From Endobugula sp965214375 (GTDB lineage Bacteria; Pseudomonadota; Gammaproteobacteria; Pseudomonadales; Cellvibrionaceae): a DNA stretch of 64,000 bases. This document shows positions 56,234 through 64,000 of this stretch, one piece after another. The notes under the pieces are model-generated. The model was not told the DNA's origin, did no database searches, and saw only the letters and a list, made by a program, of their open reading frames with translations. Made by a program: the position numbers and the translations under genes. The first letter of the stretch is position 1. The number at the start of each line of letters is the position of its first letter. The DNA lies in contig OZ243947.1 of the NCBI GenBank assembly GCA_965214375.1, positions 1,488,001 to 1,552,000 of the forward strand. Reading direction: 5' to 3'.

Positions 56234-57397
56234 TTAGTGTTTACGCATTAATTCAATAAAGTGGTCAAACAAAGGCTCAGCATCGTGCGGCCCCGGACTC
56301 GCTTCCGGGTGCCCCTGAAAACTGAAGGCGGGCTTATCTGTTAAATGGATACCCTGCAAAGAGCCGTCAAACAAGGACGTGTGCGTGACCTTTACATTGG
56401 CAGGCAAACTGGCCTCATCGGCAGCAAAACCGTGGTTTTGGCTAGTAATCATCACACGGCCCGTTTCCAGTTCCTGTACTGGGTGGTTACCGCCATGATG
56501 CCCAAATTTCATTTTTACCGTTTTAGCACCACTGGCCAATGCGAGTAACTGATGGCCTAAACAAATACCAAAAACAGGAATATCCGTTTGTAAAAACTCC
56601 TGAATAGCGGCAATCGCGTAATCACATGGCTCTGGATCACCGGGACCATTTGCAAGGAAGATACCGTCGGGGTTCATATCCAACACGTCACGAGCCGGGG
56701 TTTCTGCAGGAACCACGGTAATATCACAACCCCGGTCTGCCAGCAGGCGTAAAATATTACGTTTGACGCCAAAATCGTAGGCAACGACTTTAAATGGTTT
56801 ATCGCTCACTTTACGGAAACCACTACCTAACTGCCAAGAACCTTCATTCCAGACATAAGGCTCTTTAACAGTGACCTCTTTAGCGAGATCAATTCCTTTA
56901 AGACCAGAAAAAGCCTGAGCTGTCGCAAGCGCTTCCGCTTCATCAATGTCACCCGCCATAATGCAGCCATTTTGAGCGCCTGTTTCCCGTAGAATACGGG
57001 TTAAGCGGCGAGTATCAATATCCGCAATACCCAGAACATTACGGGTTTTCAAGTAGACATCTAATGACTGCTTACTGCGGAAGTTGCTCTCCAGAAGGGG
57101 CAAATCACGAATCACCAGCCCGGCAGCCCAAATATTGCTACACTCTTCATCTTCCTGATTAACCCCCACATTACCAATATGTGGGTATGTCAATGTCACT
57201 ATTTGTCTAGCGTAAGATGGGTCGGTGAGAATCTCCTGATAACCCGTTATCGCTGTATTAAAGACCACTTCGCCAACGGCAACACCGTCAGCACCAATGG
57301 CTGATCCACGAAAAATACTGCCATCGGCAAGTACCAGTATTGCCGGTTTTTTTTGGGCAGCTATCTGCTGAATGGGTTTTTGGGCACCCGCTGTCAC
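56234..57397 (-). CDS. carA: Carbamoyl-phosphate synthase small subunit
   Basis: Glutamine amidotransferase subunit. The 387 residues have the CPSase small domain (LADGSIFRGSAIG, DPSYARQIVTLTYPHIGN) and class I amidotransferase triad Cys in FGICLGHQLLALASG, and His/Glu in GHPEASPGPHD. Start is GTG 57397 with GGAGG four bases before it, giving an N-terminal extension of about 14 residues compared with E. coli. Intact. Confidence 0.97.
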   Translation of the reverse strand: MTAGAQKPIQQIAAQKKPAILVLADGSIFRGSAIGADGVAVGEVVFNTAITGYQEILTDPSYARQIVTLTYPHIGNVGVNQEDEECSNIWAAGLVIRDLPLLESNFRSKQSLDVYLKTRNVLGIADIDTRRLTRILRETGAQNGCIMAGDIDEAEALATAQAFSGLKGIDLAKEVTVKEPYVWNEGSWQLGSGFRKVSDKPFKVVAYDFGVKRNILRLLADRGCDITVVPAETPARDVLDMNPDGIFLANGPGDPEPCDYAIAAIQEFLQTDIPVFGICLGHQLLALASGAKTVKMKFGHHGGNHPVQELETGRVMITSQNHGFAADEASLPANVKVTHTSLFDGSLQGIHLTDKPAFSFQGHPEASPGPHDAEPLFDHFIELMRKH

Positions 57398-57418
57398 GCA
57401 ACCTCCAGTTCGGTAGGA

Positions 57419-57448
57419 ATTATAGGGTTCTTAAAAAGTCAGTCACAA
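57419..57448 (-). promoter_or_regulatory. Promoter of carAB
   Basis: Minus-strand TTGTGA (57448-57443), 18-base spacer, TATAAT (57424-57419). The start of transcription would lie about 14 bases before the GTG. A GCTACTGAGTCAGTAGC palindrome stands upstream near 57472-57488. No clear ARG box was found. Confidence 0.55.
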
Positions 57449-57569
57449 AAAAGCGAGATGAATGCAGCTGTAAGCTACTGACTCAGTAGCATTGCTGTTT
57501 CACCCCGCTATTGGTGTGCTATCGGTTGGAAAAGTATTGTACGTTAAAGCGGTTTTCCAGTCTACCCGT

Positions 57570-58244
57570 TTACACGATTGAAAACATGGATTTAGGAAGT
57601 CTGGCTGTGGCCGTAAGCCCGGAGTCCACCACCAATGAGAATTCACCCCCATGAAGCTCAACAATACGTTTGGCAACAGACATGCCCATCCCCATACCAC
57701 CCGCTTCGCCAATAGAGCGGAAAGGTAATATTGCATGATCAAGTGGAGATACGGGAATCCCCTGCCCCAAGTCCTGAACCATAATAGTTATGTATTGATT
57801 ATCGATGTGATGAAAATTACCGCAGGTATTAACACCTGAATGTCGAACACTATTCGAAACTATTTCCCGAAAAAACTCCATCCCGAGGAAATCATAACCG
57901 TGAATAATCGGCAAAGGTTCAACAGATACCGTGAAATCAGGGTATCTGGCAGAGTAATCCTCTCGCACCACTTTTTCACAAAGACTATAAAGATCACACT
58001 CCTTTTTTTCACTCTCGATGCCGTAGAGGCGCGCATAGCGAGACAATGCCTTTAATCGTTCCTGCGCCTGCTCACCTTCGGTACGAATTAACGACAGCCA
58101 GTAAAGTGCTTTCTCATCTAACTGCGAATCATACTTATTCGTCAGCAGTGTAGACAAACCCGTTGCCGCACGTAAAGCCGCACCAATATCATGCGACAAA
58201 GTACGCATTAGCTTTTGCAAATATTCTTCATCAATCGACATCAT
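57570..58244 (-). CDS. Small sensor histidine kinase without input domain
   Basis: A 224-residue kinase. His-box MRTLSHDIGAALRAATGLS (His about 18), N-box FREIVSNSVRHSG, G1 DLGQGIP and G2 GEAGGMGMGMSVAKRI. No membrane or sensor segment is visible, so it receives its signal from a partner. Together with the kinase, response regulator and diguanylate-type gene upstream it forms a signalling cluster. Intact. Confidence 0.85.
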   Translation of the reverse strand: MMSIDEEYLQKLMRTLSHDIGAALRAATGLSTLLTNKYDSQLDEKALYWLSLIRTEGEQAQERLKALSRYARLYGIESEKKECDLYSLCEKVVREDYSARYPDFTVSVEPLPIIHGYDFLGMEFFREIVSNSVRHSGVNTCGNFHHIDNQYITIMVQDLGQGIPVSPLDHAILPFRSIGEAGGMGMGMSVAKRIVELHGGEFSLVVDSGLTATARLPKSMFSIV

Positions 58245-58269
58245 TCAAGACTACGTTATGCTAACACAA

Positions 58270-60220
58270 TCATTCATTTTCCTTAGTGGTTGACTTTAGT
58301 ATAGTAAAATAAAACGTCGAGCCAATACCGACGGTTGAATCTGCCCAAATAAGACCTCCATGGCGCATGACCATTTTCTTACAAATTGCCAAACCGACAC
58401 CAGAGCCCGAATATTCTGATTGTGTATGCAAGCGTTTAAACACATCAAACACTTTCTCAATATAACGCGTATCAATACCAATACCATTATCACGCACATA
58501 AAACTGACAATAATTACCCTGATCTTCAGCGCCAATTTCAACACAAGGAGTCGCGCCTGTTTTTTGATATTTAAGTGCATTGCTCAGCAGATTATGAAAC
58601 AACTGATAAAATTGTGTTGTATTGCCCACAATGACAGGCAAATCGACAAACGTTAACTGTATTTCACGCCCCTCCAACATTACTTCAAACTCATCCACAA
58701 GCATAGCAAGCAGTGCTTTTACATCAATACTTTGCAATTGTTCTAAATCACGATCAATGCGGGAATATGTGAGGATATCGCTAATCAGCGTCTGCGCTCT
58801 TATCGAACCATCAAGCACATATTTTAAATAATGATGCACCTTTTCATCCGTTATCTCAACACCTTGTAACACTTCCTGTAATTTTCCAGAAAATACTCTC
58901 ACCATACGCAATGGCTCTTGCAAATCATGAGAACAGGCAAAAGCAAACTGCTCTAGCCACTCATTGGAATCCACTAATTGATCAATCAATTTTTCGCGCT
59001 CTATCTCTACCTGTTTTTTTTCAGAAATATCTTTCATAAAACAATGATGACCAACAAATATGTCATCGTGATATTGAGACACCATAGTTACCTGCTTGTA
59101 AAAGATAGAGCCATCTTTTTTGATACCTCTAACCTCCGCAGTGACTTTTCCAGTGTCCAGCATTTCCTGATACGCGTTCTGCAACTCGGGCAAATCTTCC
59201 GGATACACTGTAGCGGACCATGGCTGTTGTTGCAATTCTTCGGGTTGATAACCTGCCGCATTTGCATAGGCGGCATTTAACGAGATATATCGACCTTCAG
59301 TGTCTATACGGGAAATCCCTTCAACCGCCAGAGCAATCGCTTGTTGTGTTTCAATCAATGACTTATAAGGGCGCAAAATAATATGCCGCCCTAAAAAAAA
59401 CAGCATAATCAACATCAAGACCGTACCAAAACCAGCCGAAACAATTAACCCTTTAATCAAATGATTTTTTTTGCTGTAAAGCATATTCTCGATCAGTAAT
59501 ATGTGTAATTACAATATCATATAGGGGTAAGCTTGCTGTTTCTCTATGAAGAATTTGTAATTCGGAATAATCAGAAGACACCGTTTTTCCTGACTGACTA
59601 TATGCAACGGCTGAAAATTCCTTAAGCGCATCACCAACGGAAAAAATATCTTCTGGAAGGGCACTAAAACAAACCACCAGCACACCTTATCGACTATCAC
59701 AATAGAAGATTGGCAATGCCATTTCAAAACGAGGAGAAGCTTCGCGGCTAATAAGGTTGAGGGCGAAAAGCGCTTCTCCCTGTAATAATTTGGCAACTAA
59801 GTCTTCATATAAACGATGAACAGCTGGCTGCTCGCTTAGAGTAACATTTCCACTAAAGTCCAATAACACAACATCCGGGTCCTCGCAAAGAAGTCGCAAA
59901 GAAGCAATAAAATCTTTGAGCGTTGCTTTACCTTGATCTCCCAACAACATATTATTAATCAATATTGGATTACGAGAAACATCCATAAGTGACAAACGAC
60001 GATCATCAATATATTGATATAACTGTGCTGCGTAAGCGTTGACACTAATTTTATCAGACTGATCCTGAAGATCGTTAAACGCTTGATTAATACGCGGCAA
60101 TAATAGCAACACCGTTAATACGATAAAAAGAGCAACCGAACTAACAATAAAAACAACAAATATGCGTACGATTACGGCCTGATCAGGAGTGCTGCCATGT
60201 AAAGAAAAAAAACGCCGCAT
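58270..60220 (-). pseudogene. Membrane sensor histidine kinase with PAS domain, nonsense and frameshift
   Basis: A kinase of about 649 residues: membrane segment (about 20-43), periplasmic sensor, second membrane segment, PAS domain (EGISRIDTEGRYISLNAAYANAAGY), His box AFACSHDLQEPLRMVR, and an ATPase domain (NLLSNALKYQ, DNGIGID, GSGVGLAICKK). The frame is cut twice: TAA in Y-C-D-S-R-stop-G-V-L near 59684-59686 and an A8 run at 59465-59472 that should be A7 (giving QQKNHLIKGL). Both sides are in the expected frames after correction. Lies six bases downstream of the response regulator gene. Confidence 0.85.
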
Positions 60221-60226
60221 AAAATG

Positions 60227-60673
60227 CTACAACTGTGAATTTTTACCACTAGGCAATTTGACAACATCTATCCAAAAATCTTCTATTTTTCTCACCACCT
60301 CCAGAAAATCTTCAACCTTAACAGGCTTAGTGACATAGATATTGGCATTTAACGAATAACTGGATTGAATATCTTTAATATCTGACGAACTGGATAAAAT
60401 AACTACGGGAATTGAACTCAGTTTTTCATCAGATTTAATCTCGGCAAGCACCTCGCGGCCAATCATCTTGGGTAAATTAAGATCTAGTAATACAACATCA
60501 GGTGATATGGCATCAACATAATCTCCACGTTTAAAGAGGAAATCTAAAGCCTGCTCACCATCAAAGACAATGTGCAGCTTATTTTTTAATTTTCCTTGTG
60601 ATAAAGCTTCTTGCGTTAACTCGATATCCGCTGGATTATCTTCAACCATTAATACTTCAATAGAATCACTCAT
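60227..60673 (-). CDS. Response regulator, Rcp1-type single receiver domain
   Basis: A 148-residue stand-alone receiver. Acidic pair EDN (about 11-13), phosphoacceptor Asp in VVLLDLNLP (about 60), Thr/Ser SSS, and Lys in VTKPVKVED. It resembles receivers paired with bacteriophytochrome-type kinases. Lies between the GGDEF-EAL gene and the sensor kinase. Intact. Confidence 0.92.
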   Translation of the reverse strand: MSDSIEVLMVEDNPADIELTQEALSQGKLKNKLHIVFDGEQALDFLFKRGDYVDAISPDVVLLDLNLPKMIGREVLAEIKSDEKLSSIPVVILSSSSDIKDIQSSYSLNANIYVTKPVKVEDFLEVVRKIEDFWIDVVKLPSGKNSQL

Positions 60674-60722
60674 AAACTACTCTTAATTTTTATGGATTGA
60701 TTATTAAAACGATGACAAAAAA

Positions 60723-62485
60723 TTAGATCACTTCTTTAGCTTCAATAGCGGAGCCATTTAATTCGGGAAAATACATCAGAAAACCTTCAGCATCTATTTT
60801 TGAATCGCATGCAACACTATGAGGCTGCCCGACATACAAACCCTGCAGCAAGTCACATCCAATATCTTTAACCGCGTGATATTGCGATTCTGTTTCTATA
60901 CCTTCGGCAACCACCTGTAAGCTCAAGCTATGCCCAAGTGCAGTGATGCCTTCAACCACTTTTCGGCTACGTGCATCTTGGTCAACATGCTGCACAAAGT
61001 ATTGATCAATTTTTAAAACATTCAAGGGCAAAGTTGTTAAATACGCCATTGAACTATAACCTGTAACAAAATCATCAATCGCTATCTGTACACCTTGATC
61101 CTGTAAACGTGACAACATACGACTACTGATATCCGGCTCATTCATCAAGGTACTTTCAGTGATTTCCAGTGCAATCTGTGGCGGCTTCACATTGTAAACA
61201 TCAAATGCTCGACGCAAACAATGCAATAACCACTCACTGTGCGCGTAGTTAGCAGGGATATTCAAACAGAAACGCACATCACCCAACAACAACTGCCATT
61301 GCGCGCACTGATTAAAAGCGGTCGCCACCAACCAGTCATGGAATTCATCAAACAAGTTCAAACGTTCTACCATACTGATCAGCTCTGCAGCAGAAACGGT
61401 AAAACCTTGCAGATTCCAGCGTGATAACACTTCCAAACTATGTAAAGAGTGATCACTGGCATTAACAATGGGATGATAGGCTAATTCCAGCTCACCATGA
61501 TTAACCGCTTTTGGCAACAATGCTTCTAACTGCCTGCGACGCTCATATTCTTGCTGCAAAGACTCTGAAAAATGAAAATAATTTGCTTTGCCAGACTGCT
61601 TAGCACAATACATCTCTTCATCGGCTTGCTTTAAAAGTTCTGACACTGAATGGGCGGTTTTAGGATAATAAGCAATACCAATAGACAAGGAAATACTCAG
61701 CCTTCTCTCTTCAATCTGCACTGGTTCTTCGGCGGCTTTAAGAATTTTTTTGCCGTTTTAACCGCCTGATCTTCTGCAATACAATCGAGCAGTACGGCAA
61801 ATTCATTTCCCCCCAAACGGGCTGGGCTATCTGTTACACGACAGTTATCTTTCAGGCGCTTACCTAAAGCCTGTAGTATGGCATCACCTGCCTGATGCCC
61901 ATAGTGATCATTAATGTCTTTAAAATTATCAACGTCAATATAAAGCAATGAACAACCATGTTTGTAGCGGTTACTTTTATCCATTGCCATTTGTACTCGA
62001 TCCATAAATAGACTGCGATTTAATAAGCCAGTTAATGCATCATAATGTGCCAAGTAACGTAGCTGATCCTGCATTGCACACGTATTGATGGCATTATTAA
62101 TACTGTGTCGTAACTGTTCACGTGTAATAGCAAGTTTAACGAGGTAATCTTGAGCACCGTTGCGCATAATCTCTACTGCAATACGCTCATCGCCTTCACC
62201 CGTCATAATAATGACTGGAATATACTTACCGCGCTCGTGTTGACGCACCTCTTTTAAAAAATCCAGACCATTTTTTGAGGGCAGCTGATAATCAACCAGA
62301 CAACAGTAAGGCAATGTTTCACCCAGCAAGTCCAGCGCTTCCTCACAAGAACTGGCCAATATAATGGCAGACTCATCATTTTCAGATTGAAGCAGCAATT
62401 GACGATACAACTCCTGATCAGCAGGATTATCATCAACAATAAGCAAAGGATTATCAGCAGTCAGCGTTTTATCGAATAACTCCAT
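60723..62485 (-). pseudogene. REC-GGDEF-EAL protein, frameshifted in an A7 run
   Basis: A c-di-GMP turnover protein of 587 residues: receiver (about 10-130, Asp in CCLVDYQLP), GGDEF domain with GGNEF in place of GGDEF (ARLGGNEFAVLLD) and EAL domain with EVL (LHSLEVLSRW), ALEITESTLM, DDFVTGYSS and VVAEGIE. The GGDEF and EAL parts are in different frames: a run of seven A at 61745-61751 should be eight, giving GCA AAA AAA ATT CTT and re-joining LSISLSIGIAYYPKT. EAL residues look sound; cyclase activity with N is uncertain. Confidence 0.85.
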
Positions 62486-62637
62486 AAACGGCTCTTTTCT
62501 TTATTAGAAAGCTTGTTAAACAAGTGAATAAAAGAATTTATCCCCCATACTATATAGGCATATAGCACAAGCTGGGGAAACTGCAAGAAATTAGATAAAA
62601 ATTAATCGAAAAACAACAACAAAAACAGCGTCTAAAA

Positions 62638-63441
62638 TTACATACCTAGGACATCACGCATGGTGTACAGCCCGTTGTTTTTACCAACAAGCCAGGCCGC
62701 TGCACGCACCGCACCGCGAGCAAAAGCCATACGACTGGATGCTTTATGGGTAATTTCCAAACGCTCGCCATCAGCCATAAACATAGCGGTATGATCACCG
62801 ACGACATCACCACCGCGCACCGTCGCAAAACCAATAGTATCACGCTCACGAGCACCCGTTTGCCCTTCACGACCATAAACAGCCACCTTGGAGAAGTCGC
62901 GATCTAAGACATCGGCAATCACTTCACCCATTACCAAAGCGGTACCTGAAGGAGCATCGACCTTATGGCGATGATGGGCTTCATAGATTTCAATATCGAC
63001 ATCATCACCCAACACCTCGGCAGCCATTTCAAGCAACTTCAGCGAGAGATTAACGCCTGTACTGTAGTTCGCCGCTTTGATGATTGCTAACTGTGAATGA
63101 TAGCCCTCTAACGTAGCGAGTTCTTCGGAAGAGAAACCGGTAGTACCGATAACGATACCTTTATCATGCTCCACACAAAACTGTACATTGGCAATGGTTG
63201 CCTGGGGCGCGGTAAAATCAATCAAAACATCAAACTGATCAACCACTTTTGCGATATCATCAACAACGGCAATACCATTATGACCAACACCTGCCAGCTC
63301 GCCCGCATCAGCACCAATCAACGAGGAACCTGAACGCTCAATGGCTGCCGTTAATTCAGCCTGAGAAGAGGCCGCAACCGCCTCGATCAGCATTTTACCC
63401 ATACGGCCCGCAGCGCCCGTTACAGCAATTCTTGTTGACAT
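62638..63441 (-). CDS. dapB: 4-hydroxy-tetrahydrodipicolinate reductase
   Basis: Reduces HTPA with NAD(P)H in lysine/diaminopimelate synthesis. The 267-residue form starting MSTRIAVTGAAGRMGKML has the nucleotide-binding GAAGRMG loop, the DFTAPQ segment, the GTTGFS loop and the catalytic EAHHRHKVDAPSGTA. ATG 63441 is preferred over a GTG nine bases earlier. Upstream of carAB in E. coli as well; here a signalling cluster lies between. Intact. Confidence 0.97.
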   Translation of the reverse strand: MSTRIAVTGAAGRMGKMLIEAVAASSQAELTAAIERSGSSLIGADAGELAGVGHNGIAVVDDIAKVVDQFDVLIDFTAPQATIANVQFCVEHDKGIVIGTTGFSSEELATLEGYHSQLAIIKAANYSTGVNLSLKLLEMAAEVLGDDVDIEIYEAHHRHKVDAPSGTALVMGEVIADVLDRDFSKVAVYGREGQTGARERDTIGFATVRGGDVVGDHTAMFMADGERLEITHKASSRMAFARGAVRAAAWLVGKNNGLYTMRDVLGM

Positions 63442-63496
63442 AATATTCACTCTGGAGATTCAAAAACAGGCTGGCAAGTGTAACAGAAAAGCGTCA

Positions 63497-64000
63497 TCAA
63501 ATAATCATTGAGTGGTAAAGACCGATACCAAAAATAACATTAAAAGGGAAAGTAAAACCTAATGACGCCAACATGGCCAAACCAATATCCGCATCCGGAA
63601 TACTATTACGAATGGCGACTGGCGCCGCAATATAAGAGGCACTAGCCGTTAACGCGGCAAGAATAATCGAAGAACCGGTATCCAATGCCAACCAATGCCC
63701 AACCAATAAACCAAGTACACCCAGCACCGGCGGCACTCACACTGCAAACACGAGGACACGCCAGTTTTTTACCGGGATAGGCATGAGTGTCTGAGCCGCA
63801 GTAATACCCATTTCCAACAGAAACAAGGCCAACACTGCCTTAAACGCTCCCGTAAATAAATCCGTTACTGGTGAGCCATTCAGCGGGCCATACATCATGC
63901 CAATCACAACACCGCCCACCAATAAAATAAAACCGCGATTAGTCAAGTATTCATGCCAAAGCGCCCCGGTAGACATATCACTATCACCCTGAAAATGGCG
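63497..64000 (-). pseudogene. SbtA-like sodium/bicarbonate permease with in-frame TGA, cut by window edge
   Basis: C-terminal two thirds of a DUF897/SbtA-type permease. Membrane segments are clear (FILLVGGVVIGMMYG, AVLALFLLEMGI, and after the stop GVLGLLVGHWLAL, TASASYIAAPVAIRNSIPDA, TFPFNVIFGIGLY). TGA at 63737-63739 interrupts VLVFAV-stop-VPPVLGV in one continuous frame; Trp would fit. The frame is open to base 64000, so the start lies outside. Bicarbonate import suggests carbon fixation or anaplerotic use, only an inference. Confidence 0.8.

Noticed and set aside
57465..57495. GCTACTGAGTCAGTAGC palindrome as carAB terminator or ARG box
   Set aside because: No T-run follows and the sequence is unlike the ARG consensus; kept only as a palindrome upstream of the promoter.

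Overview
The window is a gammaproteobacterial chromosome segment. The evidence is the classic cluster dapB–carA–carB–greA–yhbY–rlmE–ftsH–folP–glmM–tpiA–secG–tRNA-Leu(GAG)–tRNA-fMet–rimP–nusA–infB–rbfA–truB–rpsO–pnp, all on the minus strand in the order known from E. coli and relatives. Base composition is moderate to low in GC. The species cannot be named from the sequence alone; a CbtA/SbtA-like bicarbonate permease, a pseudoazurin and a ubiquinone hydroxylase fit a respiring, possibly carbon-fixing organism, but that is weak inference.

Layout. 1–961: wreck of a di-haem cytochrome gene. 1.1–10.2 kb: pnp, rpsO, truB, rbfA, infB, nusA, rimP, with a leader carrying tandem terminators. 10.2–21.8 kb: a minus-strand TonB/iron-type uptake operon (TonB-dependent receptor, DUF3450 protein, two ExbB-like proteins, ExbD, TonB, TPR protein, binding protein, permease, ATPase) followed by a pseudoazurin and an ATP-grasp enzyme; most of its members are broken. 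21.9–31.3 kb: GNAT protein, Lrp-type regulator, UbiH-like hydroxylase, lipoate-ligase-like protein, a class I ribonucleotide reductase with the ATP-cone on NrdB, a flavodoxin-domain protein, a peroxiredoxin and a membrane protein. 31.55 kb: initiator tRNA. 31.78–42.60 kb: a mobile island in the 3' end of tRNA-Leu(GAG), bounded by a copy of the tRNA end. It carries a P4-type integrase, a P4-like RNA immunity region, a type ISP restriction-modification gene, an Mrr-type nuclease and a second integrase module. 42.6–57.4 kb: the housekeeping cluster secG to carA, interrupted at 49–52.2 kb by a tehB/DoxX/Crp-type insert with an FNR box. 57.6–62.5 kb: a two-component/c-di-GMP signalling cluster. 62.6–64 kb: dapB and a broken sbtA-like gene.

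The most striking property is the distribution of damage. About twenty housekeeping genes (roughly 23 kb of coding sequence) carry no stop or frameshift, whereas thirteen accessory genes carry at least eleven in-frame nonsense codons and about nine frameshifts, many in homopolymers. That points to real, recent gene decay (early reductive evolution or a host-adapted life style) more than to random sequencing error, although homopolymer indels alone could be artefacts.

How parts work together: the island brings a defence pair (type ISP plus Mrr) under a leader that looks able to be silenced by an antisense-like RNA; NrdR boxes sit across a perfect sigma-70 promoter of nrdBA; an FNR/Crp-type site is placed at -41.5 of the DoxX/tehB operon next to a (truncated) Crp/Fnr gene; and the rimP–nusA–infB operon is headed by a stable-RNA-like promoter and an attenuator-like leader in place of the tRNA-fMet gene normally found there.
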